Below, piece by piece: positions 1 through 5,871 of a stretch of DNA of 7,832 nt. Positions within the stretch are counted from its first letter, which is position 1. Every line of letters starts with the position of its first letter. The stretch comes from an uncultured Lachnospiraceae bacterium (GTDB lineage Bacteria > Bacillota > Clostridia > Lachnospirales > Lachnospiraceae): the NCBI GenBank assembly GCA_902767065.1, contig CACXFW010000271.1:1-7832 (forward strand), written 5' to 3'. Both the position numbers and the translations under genes were made by a program. Below the pieces are notes generated by a model. That model had not been told where the DNA came from. It worked only from the letters and a program-made list of their open reading frames with translations, and made no database searches.

Positions 1-176
1 AACAGGACAGGAGAGAGCTTTTTCTGAACGCTGGCCGGGGAACGATCTGCAGATTCTGAGAGGGAAGACCGGGAAGCGATCTGCAGACTCTGAGCGTAAG
101 GACAGGGGGCGCGGAACCTCTTCGGTTTCAGTGTTTCCTTAAGGACTGGTATTCACGGACAGGAAAGGATGAAAAC
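1..176. other. Leader region upstream of glycerate kinase, no convincing gene
   Basis: No complete gene is seen here. One + strand frame is open from position 2 to a TAA at 140-142, but its translation is polar, low in complexity and contains the out-of-phase products of the 34-nt-period repeat at 35-94, so I do not call it coding; it could still be the tail of a gene that starts outside the window. A weak extended -10 candidate (TG at 147-148, TATTCA at 150-155) lies shortly before the start codon at 177 but has no good -35 partner. The ribosome site AAAGGA at 164-169 belongs to the downstream gene. Confidence 0.5.
35..94. repeat. Imperfect direct repeat, two 26-nt copies
   Basis: Copies at 35-60 and 69-94 match at 23 of 26 positions, a period of 34 nt. 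Each contains the palindromic core GATCTGCAGA and ends in CTCTGAG or TTCTGAG. The differences are at repeat positions 6, 8 and 20, all transitions. It could be a local duplication or a tandem protein-binding site upstream of the glycerate kinase gene; nothing in the sequence decides between these. Confidence 0.75.
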
Positions 177-1418
177 ATGGACCGGCAGTTAAGAGAGGAT
201 GCGGAGAAGATCATTCACGCAAGCATTCAGGCTGTTATGCCTGACAGGGCGGTAGAAAAAGCCCTGAAGGATTACAGAGGAAACGGCGGAAGAACCATTC
301 TGGTGGCCGCCGGAAAGGCGGCCTGGCAGATGGCCAGCGCCGCGGTAAAAGAACTTGGATCCGTAGAGGAAGGGATCGTTGTCACGAAGTATGACCATGT
401 GATGGGAGAAATCCCGGGCGTTGTCTGCTTCGAGGCGGGACATCCGGTGCCGGATGAAAACAGTTTCGCGGCGACCCGCCGCGCGCTTGAGATGGTCAGC
501 GGGCTTAAGAAGGAAGACACGGTGTTGTTCCTGCTCTCGGGCGGGGGCAGCGCGCTGTTTGAGGAGCCGCTCTTATCCGGGGCTGAGCTTCAGGAGATTA
601 CTGCCCAGCTTCTTTCGTGCGGGGCGGATATTGTGGAGATGAATACGATCCGCAAGCGCCTGAGCAAGGTGAAGGGCGGGCGCTTTGCCAAAGCCTGCGC
701 TCCGGCTTGCGTATACAGCATTGTTCTGAGCGACATCCTGGGCGATCCTCTGGATATGATCGCCAGCGGTCCGGCCTGCCCGGATTCTTCTACCTGCAGC
801 CAGGCCCTGGAGATCGTTCAGAAATACAATCTGAAGCTCTCAGAGCATGCGATGGAGCTGATCGGGAGGGAGACGCCGAAGGATCTTGACAATGTGATCA
901 CCCGGATTACCGGAAGCGTAAGGGAGCTTTGCGCTGCCGCCGCGGCGAAGTGTACAGAACTGGGGTATGAGCCGTATCTTCTGACGGACAGGCTCAGCTG
1001 TGAAGCCCGACACGCGGGAAGCTTTCTGGGAAGCATTCTTAAGACCCATGCGGCAGAAGGAAAGAAGATGGCCTGGATTGCCGGCGGCGAGACAGTTGTG
1101 CGCCTGAGCGGGAAGGGACTTGGAGGGCGTAACCAGGAACTTGCGCTGGCGGCTGCGCCAAAGATCGCGGGTCTGAAGGGGGCCGCAGTCTTTTCTGTGG
1201 GAAGCGACGGAACGGACGGACCTACCGATGCCGCAGGCGGCTATGTGGACAGCGGCACCGTGGACAGGCTGCGCGCGGAGAATCTGACGGTCAGCGGCGT
1301 CCTCGCGGAGAATGATGCCTACCATGCGCTGGAAAAGACATGCGGCCTGATTCATACCGGACCGACGGGGACGAATGTGAATGACGTTGCGGTGGCAATG
1401 CTTTGGCCTGAGCTGTAA
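177..1418 (+). CDS. Glycerate 2-kinase, MOFRL family
   Basis: This 413-residue cytosolic enzyme probably phosphorylates D-glycerate with ATP to 2-phosphoglycerate, feeding glycerate from hydroxypyruvate, tartronate or sugar-acid breakdown into lower glycolysis. Visible family motifs are the AAGKAAW stretch with the probable catalytic Lys47, SGGGSAL at 121-127, the SDILGDPLDMIASGP stretch at 185-199, GGET at 303-306, GLGGRNQELALAAA of the MOFRL domain starting at 315, GSDGTDGPTDAAGG at 343-356 and GPTGTNVND at 395-403. Length is normal for bacterial GckA/TtuD-type kinases (about 400-450). The ATG at 177 has AAAGGA seven bases upstream. The gene is followed by a long palindrome and then the dnaX promoter, so it is probably transcribed separately from dnaX. 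No pathway partner lies in the window, so the physiological route (glycerate uptake, sugar acid or serine degradation) is not shown. Family assignment is firm; exact substrate is inferred. Confidence 0.93.
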   Translation: MDRQLREDAEKIIHASIQAVMPDRAVEKALKDYRGNGGRTILVAAGKAAWQMASAAVKELGSVEEGIVVTKYDHVMGEIPGVVCFEAGHPVPDENSFAATRRALEMVSGLKKEDTVLFLLSGGGSALFEEPLLSGAELQEITAQLLSCGADIVEMNTIRKRLSKVKGGRFAKACAPACVYSIVLSDILGDPLDMIASGPACPDSSTCSQALEIVQKYNLKLSEHAMELIGRETPKDLDNVITRITGSVRELCAAAAAKCTELGYEPYLLTDRLSCEARHAGSFLGSILKTHAAEGKKMAWIAGGETVVRLSGKGLGGRNQELALAAAPKIAGLKGAAVFSVGSDGTDGPTDAAGGYVDSGTVDRLRAENLTVSGVLAENDAYHALEKTCGLIHTGPTGTNVNDVAVAMLWPEL

Positions 1419-1501
1419 TCATTCGTTGCAGGTCACACCTCGGCCAGCCTCCTGTGTCCGCCTTGGGGCTGGCCGGGGCGTGACCTGTAACAATCATTCG
1501 T
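1417..1501. repeat. 10-bp direct repeats flanking the palindrome
   Basis: AATCATTCGT occurs at 1417-1426, overlapping the last two bases of the kinase stop codon, and again at 1492-1501. The spacing is 75 nt. It may be a target-site duplication made by insertion of a small palindromic element. Alternatively it is part of an older tandem duplication, because the sequence after both copies is also related (TTGCAGGTCAC after the first, GTTACAGTTCAC after the second). Confidence 0.7.
1425..1491. repeat. 25-bp palindrome after the glycerate kinase gene
   Basis: Arms 1425-1449 and 1467-1491 are reverse complements except at three positions; two of these become G-U pairs in + strand RNA, leaving one A-C mismatch, with a 17-nt loop. 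The palindrome starts seven bases after the stop codon and may act as a 3'-end or transcript-stabilising hairpin for the kinase mRNA. It lacks a T-run on either side, so it is not a canonical intrinsic terminator. The same 10-mer, AATCATTCGT, lies at both edges (1417-1426 and 1492-1501), and its outermost arm sequence recurs at 1503-1514, which suggests a repetitive palindromic element. Confidence 0.8.
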
Positions 1502-1576
1502 CGTTACAGTTCACTGCCCCGCCGTCCTAAGTTGAAAGTTTCGGCCTGATAGGGTATGATAAGTGAACAGGTAACG
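1502..1576. repeat. Second inverted repeat, surrounding the dnaX promoter
   Basis: CGTTACAGTTCACT at 1502-1515 and AGTGAACAGGTAACG at 1562-1576 are inverted copies with one single-base offset and one substitution. The arms resemble the outer arms of the palindrome just upstream (GTTGCAGGTCAC at 1425-1436 and GTGACCTGTAAC at 1480-1491). The right arm covers the expected transcription start of the promoter enclosed between the arms, so the arms could be operator half-sites, or simply the ends of a second, diverged repeat unit. Confidence 0.6.
1532..1560 (+). promoter_or_regulatory. Probable sigma-A promoter for dnaX
   Basis: TTGAAA at 1532-1537 and TATGAT at 1555-1560 are separated by exactly 17 bases, and each hexamer matches the housekeeping consensus at five or four positions. 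A start near 1567 would give a dnaX leader of about 80 nt that contains the hairpin at 1580-1611. This is the best promoter candidate in the window; no transcript data are available here. Confidence 0.65.
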
Positions 1577-1579
1577 TCA

Positions 1580-1611
1580 GATGCTGCTCCGGCTATTACC
1601 GGGGCAGCATC
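1580..1611 (+). promoter_or_regulatory. Stable hairpin in the dnaX 5' leader
   Basis: Arms 1580-1592 and 1599-1611 form 13 consecutive pairs, one of them a G-U, around a six-base loop CTATTA. It is followed by CTTTATC, a short and interrupted T-run, so it could be a weak terminator that closes read-through from upstream or an attenuator for dnaX. It sits about 26 bases before the Shine-Dalgarno site. Bases 1615-1621 (TATCAGG), just after it, can instead pair with CCTGATA at 1545-1551, but that segment lies upstream of the predicted start and would only be present in read-through RNA. Confidence 0.6.
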
Positions 1612-1647
1612 CTTTATCAGGAGAGTGGAACCAATCAGGAGACTTTC

Positions 1648-3357
1648 GTGAAATATCAGGCACTGTACCGAACCTGGCGCCCGAGGGTTTTCGATGATGT
1701 GAAAGGGCAGGACGTCATTGTCCGCACGCTGAAAAACCAGGTGAAGACCGGGAGGATTGCCCATGCCTATCTGTTTTGCGGCAGCCGGGGAACCGGGAAG
1801 ACAACGTGTGCAAAGATTCTGGCGCAGGCGGTGAACTGCTTTCATCCGGTGGACGGGAACCCTTGCTGTGCGTGCGAGTCCTGTCTTTCGATCCAGGAAG
1901 GCCGCAGCATCAATGTGATAGAGATGGATGCTGCCTCGCGAAACGGGGTGGATGATTTCCGCAGGATCATTGATGAGATTGCCTATCCTCCCGGAGAGGG
2001 AAAGAAGAAGGTATATATCATCGATGAGGTGCACATGCTCTCATCGGCTGCCTTCAATGCGTTTCTGAAGACGCTGGAGGAGCCGCCGGATTATGCGGTG
2101 TTTATTCTTGCAACGACGGATCCGCAAAAGCTCTTGCCGACCGTGCTGTCCAGATGCCAGAGATATGACTTCCGGCGGATTCCCGCAGGTGTGATCGAAG
2201 CAAGGCTTCAGGAGGTGTTTGACGCGGAGGGGATCGAAGCGGACGAGGAGGCGGTCCGCTTTATCGCGCGCCGCGCCGAAGGCGGACTGAGAGATGCCCT
2301 GAGCATTGCGGACCGGTGCGTTTCTTTCTTCCCGGGAGAGCGCCTGAGCGCGGGACATATCCTTGAGGTGCTCGGGACTTCCGATACCAGTGTGTGGAGG
2401 AGCATGCTCCATGACGCGGCAGACGGAAATGCCGCTTCCCTGATCCGGAAGTTTGACCAGATGCTGATGGATGGAAAGGATGTGCGTCAGATCATCTCGG
2501 ACTTTACCTGGTTTCTGAGGGATCTTCTGATTTTCAAGGCTTCCGGCGGTTCGAGCGAGACGGACCAGCTGCTGGAGGAGGACCGGGCGGATCTGCTGGA
2601 GGATGCCGGGACGCTCGATGAGCAGCAGATCATGTATTATATTGAGGTGCTCTCAGATCTTTCATCGTCGCTTCGCAATTCCGTGAACCGGCGGGTGCTT
2701 TCCGAGATCGCGCTGATCAATCTCTGCCGTCCGGAGTCCGGCAAGGCTTTTCCGGGCTCGATGGAGGCGCGAATTGCCAGAATCGAGGCGCAGCTTGAGA
2801 ATGGAGCTGCCTTGCCCCGCGCACGGGGGACGGCGGAAGACGGCATGACAGATGAGCGCCGGCTGACAGGCCAGGAAGGTCTCAGAAGCGCTTCGCCATC
2901 TTTTGAGGGTGCCTCGGGATCTTCCGCATCTGATCCGTCCTCAGCGGCCTCTTCAAGGTCTCAGGGTTCCGGAACGCCGGATGCAGGCGGGGGAGTATCC
3001 CGCGTGGTTGTACCGGAGCTTTTTCAGAGGATTGCTTCCCAGTGGAAGCAGACGATGAGCAGCCTGCCGAACCGGGGAAGAGGGGAGGTTCTTGCCAATT
3101 GCAGCGAGGTTTCCTTTTCGGAAGACGAGCCGGACACGCTGTTTATTACGTTGGAGGACAACTGGTACCGTCCTCTGGCAAATGACAAGACGCTGCTTGG
3201 GAATCTGTCGGATGCGATCGAGGCCAAGTACGGCGTCAGGCCGCTCATCCGGTTTGTGAACCGGTCCCAGACGCAGGCGGGAAACCTTCTAAGGATCGGA
3301 TCCAGGGTGGAAGCGCTTCAAAGGGAAGGGATCCTGTTTCCGATTGAGGTGGAGTGA
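1648..3357 (+). CDS. dnaX: DNA polymerase III subunit gamma/tau
   Basis: This 569-residue AAA+ protein is the clamp-loader ATPase of the replicative polymerase: with delta and delta' it opens the beta ring and loads it on primed DNA, and its C-terminal part links to the polymerase. Visible are the Walker A GSRGTGKT at 45-52, a zinc module with Cys64, Cys73, Cys76 and Cys79, Walker B DEVH at 126-129, the LKTLEEPP stretch at 140-147, sensor-1 ATT at 155-157, the SRC arginine finger at 168-170 and the GGLRDALS sensor-2 region near 212-219. A collar domain follows to about 370, then a Ser/Gly/Ala-rich linker at about 395-452, then a C-terminal domain. The start is GTG with AGGAGA at 1637-1642, five bases upstream. 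No canonical slippery heptamer for a shorter gamma form was seen. It probably has its own promoter at 1532-1560. Length is typical for Clostridia. Confidence 0.97.
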   Translation: MKYQALYRTWRPRVFDDVKGQDVIVRTLKNQVKTGRIAHAYLFCGSRGTGKTTCAKILAQAVNCFHPVDGNPCCACESCLSIQEGRSINVIEMDAASRNGVDDFRRIIDEIAYPPGEGKKKVYIIDEVHMLSSAAFNAFLKTLEEPPDYAVFILATTDPQKLLPTVLSRCQRYDFRRIPAGVIEARLQEVFDAEGIEADEEAVRFIARRAEGGLRDALSIADRCVSFFPGERLSAGHILEVLGTSDTSVWRSMLHDAADGNAASLIRKFDQMLMDGKDVRQIISDFTWFLRDLLIFKASGGSSETDQLLEEDRADLLEDAGTLDEQQIMYYIEVLSDLSSSLRNSVNRRVLSEIALINLCRPESGKAFPGSMEARIARIEAQLENGAALPRARGTAEDGMTDERRLTGQEGLRSASPSFEGASGSSASDPSSAASSRSQGSGTPDAGGGVSRVVVPELFQRIASQWKQTMSSLPNRGRGEVLANCSEVSFSEDEPDTLFITLEDNWYRPLANDKTLLGNLSDAIEAKYGVRPLIRFVNRSQTQAGNLLRIGSRVEALQREGILFPIEVE

Positions 3358-3370
3358 CCTGGAGATTACA

Positions 3371-3406
3371 GGACCAAAGAGGCTCCTTCCAGCGCAAGAG
3401 CGGTCC
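3371..3406 (+). repeat. Composite stem-loop after dnaX
   Basis: GGACC at 3371-3375 pairs with GGTCC at 3402-3406, and GCTC at 3382-3385 pairs with GAGC at 3398-3401. The 3' strand is continuous (3398-3406), while the 5' strand carries a six-base bulge AAAGAG, giving nine pairs and a 12-base loop. CTTCC at 3386-3390 can alternatively pair with GGAAG at 3407-3411. Confidence 0.5.
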
Positions 3407-3428
3407 GGAAGCGGAATCAGGATACAGA

Positions 3429-3459
3429 TTCTTCAGCAGGAAGGCAGGAACCTGAAGAA
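3429..3459. repeat. 8-bp perfect inverted repeat
   Basis: TTCTTCAG at 3429-3436 and CTGAAGAA at 3452-3459 are exact reverse complements around a 15-base purine-rich loop. An inner CAGG-AA-CCTG palindrome at 3445-3454 overlaps the right arm, offering an alternative fold. Confidence 0.55.
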
Positions 3460-3465
3460 GCCAGA

Positions 3466-3516
3466 TCCCGTTCGAAAGTACGAGTCCTGAGGGGCGAAGC
3501 AGTTTCGATTACGGGA
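3466..3516. repeat. 12-bp bulged inverted repeat
   Basis: TCCCGTTCGAAA at 3466-3477 pairs with TTTCGA at 3503-3508 and ACGGGA at 3511-3516, twelve Watson-Crick pairs interrupted by a two-base bulge (3509-3510). The 25-base loop is purine-rich. It contains a TTCGAAA stretch that recalls a tRNA T-arm, but no tRNA fold fits around it. Confidence 0.6.
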
Positions 3517-3534
3517 CCTGAATCCGAACGGATA

Positions 3535-3562
3535 TTGTCAGGAATAAACTGTTGTTTATTGA
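3535..3562 (+). promoter_or_regulatory. Candidate promoter for ybaB-recR
   Basis: TTGTCA at 3535-3540 matches the -35 consensus at five of six bases. With a 16-base spacer the -10 would be TATTGA at 3557-3562, a poor match. A start near 3569 would leave a short leader before the ribosome site at 3581. The spacer and -10 contain the inverted repeat AATAAAC/GTTTATT (3543-3549 and 3554-3560), which could be an operator. The -10 weakness keeps confidence low. Confidence 0.35.
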
Positions 3563-3593
3563 AGAGTACAGGGAAGATACAGGAGGAAAGAAT

Positions 3594-3956
3594 ATGGCAA
3601 AAAGAGGCGGATTTTCAGGCGGCATGATGCCCGGCAATATGAATAACCTGATGAAACAGGCGCAGAAGATGCAGCAGAAGATGGCTGAGCAGCAGGAGGC
3701 GCTTGAGGCGAAGGAGTATACGGCGAAGGCCGGCGGCGGTGCGGTTGAGGTGACTGTCAGCGGTAAGAAAGAGCTCACAAAGGTCACGATCAATCCGGAC
3801 GCGGTGGATCCGGACGATGTGGAGATGCTCCAGGATATGATCATTGCGGCGGCAAATGAAGCGCTGCGCGCCGCACAGGAGGACGCCGAGAAGACGATGG
3901 GCGGTATCGCCGGCGGTCTTGGAGGCTTGGGCGGCCTTGGAGGACTCGGATTCTGA
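3594..3956 (+). CDS. ybaB: YbaB/EbfC nucleoid-associated protein
   Basis: This 120-residue protein belongs to the YbaB/EbfC family of small dimeric DNA-binding proteins linked to the nucleoid; the family is typically encoded between dnaX and recR, as here. The visible pattern is an N-terminal Gly/Met-rich stretch, a Gln/Lys/Met-rich helix at about 18-40 (NLMKQAQKMQQKMAEQQEAL), the AGGGAVEVTVSGKKELTKVTINP beta region at 46-68, and a C-terminal helix with DMIIAAANEALRAA at 81-94. The chosen ATG has AGGAGG at 3581-3586, seven bases upstream; an in-frame TTG at 3552 would add 14 residues but lacks a ribosome site. The tail at 103-120 is a repeated Gly-Gly-Leu run ending in Phe. Its stop is one base from the recR start, so translation of the two is probably coupled. 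Exact cellular role of the family is not settled. Confidence 0.95.
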   Translation: MAKRGGFSGGMMPGNMNNLMKQAQKMQQKMAEQQEALEAKEYTAKAGGGAVEVTVSGKKELTKVTINPDAVDPDDVEMLQDMIIAAANEALRAAQEDAEKTMGGIAGGLGGLGGLGGLGF

Positions 3957-3957
3957 T

Positions 3958-4554
3958 ATGGAATATTATGGCAGTCAGATCAACAATCTGATCGAGCAGC
4001 TGTCAAGTCTGCCGGGGATTGGTTCCAAGACGGCACAGCGGCTTGCGTTTCATATTATCAGCATGCCTCCGGAGAAGGTGGAGACACTGGCGTCCTCTCT
4101 GATTCAGGCCAGGAAAAATGTGCGCTACTGCAGGGAATGCGGTACGCTGACCGATCAGGAGCTGTGTCCGATCTGTTCTGACCCAAAGAGAGAGCACCGT
4201 ACGATCATGGTCGTTGAGAACAGCCGTGATCTCACCGCTTACGAAAAGACGGGACATTATAAAGGCGTGTATCACGTGCTGCAGGGGGTCATTTCCCCGC
4301 AGCTGGGGATCGGCCCGTCGGATATCCGGCTGAAGGAGCTGATGGTAAGGCTCAGGGGAGAGGTGGATGAAGTGATCATCGCGACCGGCTCCAGCCTCGA
4401 GGGAGAGACGACAGCCATGTATCTTAGCAGGCTGGTGAAGCCGACAGGCATCAGGGTGACGAGAATCGCAAGCGGAGTTCCGGTCGGGGGAGACCTGGAG
4501 TACATAGATGAGGTTACACTGCTCCGCGCGCTTGACGGAAGAGTGGAGCTGTAG
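3958..4554 (+). CDS. recR: Recombination mediator RecR
   Basis: RecR, 198 residues, forms a ring-like clamp that works with RecO and RecF to load RecA at single-stranded gaps during recombinational repair. The sequence shows a helix-hairpin-helix near 17-30 (SLPGIGSKTAQRLA), a C4 zinc finger (Cys58, Cys61, Cys70, Cys73), a Toprim domain beginning around 82 with MVVE at 84-87, YHVLQGVISP at 105-114 and GIGP at 117-120, and a C-terminal GVPVGGDLEYIDEVTLLRAL segment. Length is standard. Upstream in-frame extension to 3844 would overlap ybaB and read as an Arg-rich non-conserved sequence, so the ATG at 3958, one base after the ybaB stop, is preferred. The nearest Shine-Dalgarno-like site, GGAGGA at 3939-3944, lies in the ybaB Gly-rich codons and is rather distant, consistent with coupling to ybaB translation. 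Confidence 0.97.
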   Translation: MEYYGSQINNLIEQLSSLPGIGSKTAQRLAFHIISMPPEKVETLASSLIQARKNVRYCRECGTLTDQELCPICSDPKREHRTIMVVENSRDLTAYEKTGHYKGVYHVLQGVISPQLGIGPSDIRLKELMVRLRGEVDEVIIATGSSLEGETTAMYLSRLVKPTGIRVTRIASGVPVGGDLEYIDEVTLLRALDGRVEL

Positions 4555-4567
4555 CGCCGCCGGCGCT
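4553..4567. repeat. Short GC hairpin at the recR stop
   Basis: AGCGCC at 4553-4558 and GGCGCT at 4562-4567 form six perfect pairs with a GCC loop, starting inside the recR stop codon. There is no T-run after it, so termination is unlikely; it may influence mRNA processing or stability between recR and the next gene, or be chance in GC-rich sequence. Confidence 0.4.
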
Positions 4568-4589
4568 GAAGAACAGATACAGGGGAGAC

Positions 4590-5849
4590 ATGAAGGAACG
4601 GCTTAAGTATCTTCGGACTCTGTTTTCTTTCCGGACGATGTGGGAGAACCAGGAGGAAGAAGACTGGGAGGATTACGACCAGAAGGATAATTATATCTCC
4701 GGAGAAGGATATGCGGATGACACAAGGGAACGTGCCGGGCTGGGTTCCGGTATTGTTTATCTTGCGATCATAGTACTTGTCCTGGTTGCCATTCTGGCTT
4801 ATCTGATTTCCAGCCGGTATCATCTTTACACCGGATATGAGGTGACTGCTTCCTATGAGGCGGAGGATATTGCCGGGACACGGTATGTAAAGCTCGGGAA
4901 CGGGTTCATCAAATACGGTTCCGATGGCGTAACCTATGTCAACGGGAGAAATGAGACACAGTGGAGCAGCGCCTATACTGTCGAGACACCGATGACGGAT
5001 GTCAGCGGGGAAACCATGCTGATCTATGAACAGCAGGGCTATGCTGTGTGGATTGTGGATACGGATGGGGTGCTTGGATCCTTCCAGACGGATCTTCCGA
5101 TTCTCAAGGGAGTGGTTGCGAAGAACGGAGTCTGCGCCCTGATGCTGAAGGATGACCAGGATGTGAGGATCCGGCTTATCAGCACGGACGGAACTTCCCT
5201 GGCCCAGGTGCGGACGACCCTTGAGGACCGGGGACAGCCGCTGGATATTGCGCTGTCGTCCAATGCGCAGGACCTGATGGTTTCTCTGGCGAAGATCGGA
5301 TCCGGAACGGTGAACAGTACAATCGCGTTTTATCACTTCTCTTCCGCGGGGGACGCGGAAGATTCCCGCATCACGGCTTCGATGGATTATTACAATGAGA
5401 TCTTTCCCACTGTCTGTTACCTGACGGACAGCACGGCCGCGGCAATCGGGGACGCGGGCTTTGTGACCTTTTCTGCCGGGAAGAAGCCGAAGAAGATGGC
5501 GGAAGTCAAGGCGGATGGAGAGATCCTGAGCACATTTTACGACAGCAGCAATATCGGATTTGTCATGTCCAGCGATTCCCCGACGGACCGTTTCCGGCTT
5601 GAGGTCTACCGGCTAAGCGGCAGGAAACGCTGTGACCTGACCTTCTCACATGGATACTCCCAGATTCGGATGGATTCCGGTGAAATCCTTCTGAATGATT
5701 CCGGACACCTGATGGTCTTTACTCCGGGCGGTGTCGCAAGACTGGATACGGATTACGAGAAGCAGATCGGAGCGTTTGTCAAGATCCCGGGCTTCCGCAG
5801 ATATGCGATTCTCACCAACAGCGGGATGGAACGAATCCGGATCGTGTAG
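4590..5849 (+). CDS. DUF5711-like single-pass membrane protein
   Basis: This 419-residue protein has no known function. An N-terminal cytoplasmic part contains an acidic stretch (EEEDWEDYD, 22-30), followed by one hydrophobic segment at about 54-74 and then SRYHLYTGYEVTASYEAED, so the remaining 340 residues are probably outside the membrane. That domain alternates short beta-prone runs with Asp/Gly/Ser turns (for example YAVWIVDTDGVLGSF, FVKIPGFRRYAILTNSG), which looks like a beta-propeller fold. The TM-plus-LYTGYEV layout and its place between recR and a CvpA gene match what I recognise as the DUF5711 family of Lachnospiraceae; this is from memory, not a search. The ATG has AGGGGAG at 4581-4587, close to the start. 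The gap after recR is 35 nt, so co-transcription is likely. Possible roles are envelope sensing or scaffolding; nothing catalytic is visible. Confidence 0.85.
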   Translation: MKERLKYLRTLFSFRTMWENQEEEDWEDYDQKDNYISGEGYADDTRERAGLGSGIVYLAIIVLVLVAILAYLISSRYHLYTGYEVTASYEAEDIAGTRYVKLGNGFIKYGSDGVTYVNGRNETQWSSAYTVETPMTDVSGETMLIYEQQGYAVWIVDTDGVLGSFQTDLPILKGVVAKNGVCALMLKDDQDVRIRLISTDGTSLAQVRTTLEDRGQPLDIALSSNAQDLMVSLAKIGSGTVNSTIAFYHFSSAGDAEDSRITASMDYYNEIFPTVCYLTDSTAAAIGDAGFVTFSAGKKPKKMAEVKADGEILSTFYDSSNIGFVMSSDSPTDRFRLEVYRLSGRKRCDLTFSHGYSQIRMDSGEILLNDSGHLMVFTPGGVARLDTDYEKQIGAFVKIPGFRRYAILTNSGMERIRIV

Positions 5850-5871
5850 GAGGCTGAAGAAGGATACCGGC

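Larger units (their letters stand above)
3358..3593. other. Long structured gap between dnaX and ybaB
   Basis: No open reading frame with a plausible start and ribosome site was found in these 236 bases. They contain a row of inverted repeats: a composite stem 3371-3406, a stem 3429-3459, a bulged stem 3466-3516, a small one at 3522-3533 and another at 3543-3560. None is followed by a T-run like that of an intrinsic terminator. A candidate promoter for ybaB lies at the downstream end. The spacing is much longer than the few tens of bases usual between dnaX and ybaB in Bacillus. It could be an extended 3' UTR, a small structured RNA, or remnants of palindromic repeats. Confidence 0.6.

Noticed and set aside
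30..40. GCTGGCCGGGG shared with the palindrome at 1468-1478
   Set aside because: An 11-nt match in GC-rich sequence without extension on either side is too weak to claim a common element.
2..142. Open + strand frame from the left edge to a TAA at 140-142
   Set aside because: Translation is polar and low in complexity, and the internal repeat is read out of phase in its two copies; nothing supports a conserved protein.
1425..1491. Intrinsic terminator for the glycerate kinase gene
   Set aside because: The stem is strong, but no T-run follows on either strand, so a canonical Rho-independent terminator is not supported.
1419..1647. SRP (4.5S) RNA gene expected just upstream of dnaX in many Firmicutes
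   Set aside because: The conserved GGAA-tetraloop core with the AGCAGC side is absent on both strands; the palindromes do not fit the SRP fold.
1728..1740. Possible frameshift site in dnaX (CTG AAA AAC)
   Set aside because: The heptamer is G AAA AAC rather than a canonical X XXY YYZ site, and it lies near residue 28, far from where a gamma-type truncation would be made.
1504..2034. Minus-strand open frame of 176 codons across the dnaX leader and start
   Set aside because: It is antisense to the conserved ATPase core of dnaX, and its translation shows no recognisable domain.
3402..3420. TCCGGAAG stretch resembling an SRP RNA tip in the dnaX-ybaB gap
   Set aside because: The flanking bases cannot form the required closing stem and asymmetric loops.
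3466..3516. tRNA-like TTCGAAA segment
   Set aside because: No acceptor stem, D-arm or anticodon arm can be placed around it.
4270..4299. Gln at residue 109 of RecR where many family members have Gly (LGG)
   Set aside because: This position varies in the family (Bacillus RecR also differs), so it is not an anomaly.
4272..5336. Minus-strand open frame of 354 codons
   Set aside because: It overlaps recR and the DUF5711-like gene in antisense; the composition is that of a shadow frame in GC-rich coding DNA, and no ribosome site or family match is visible.
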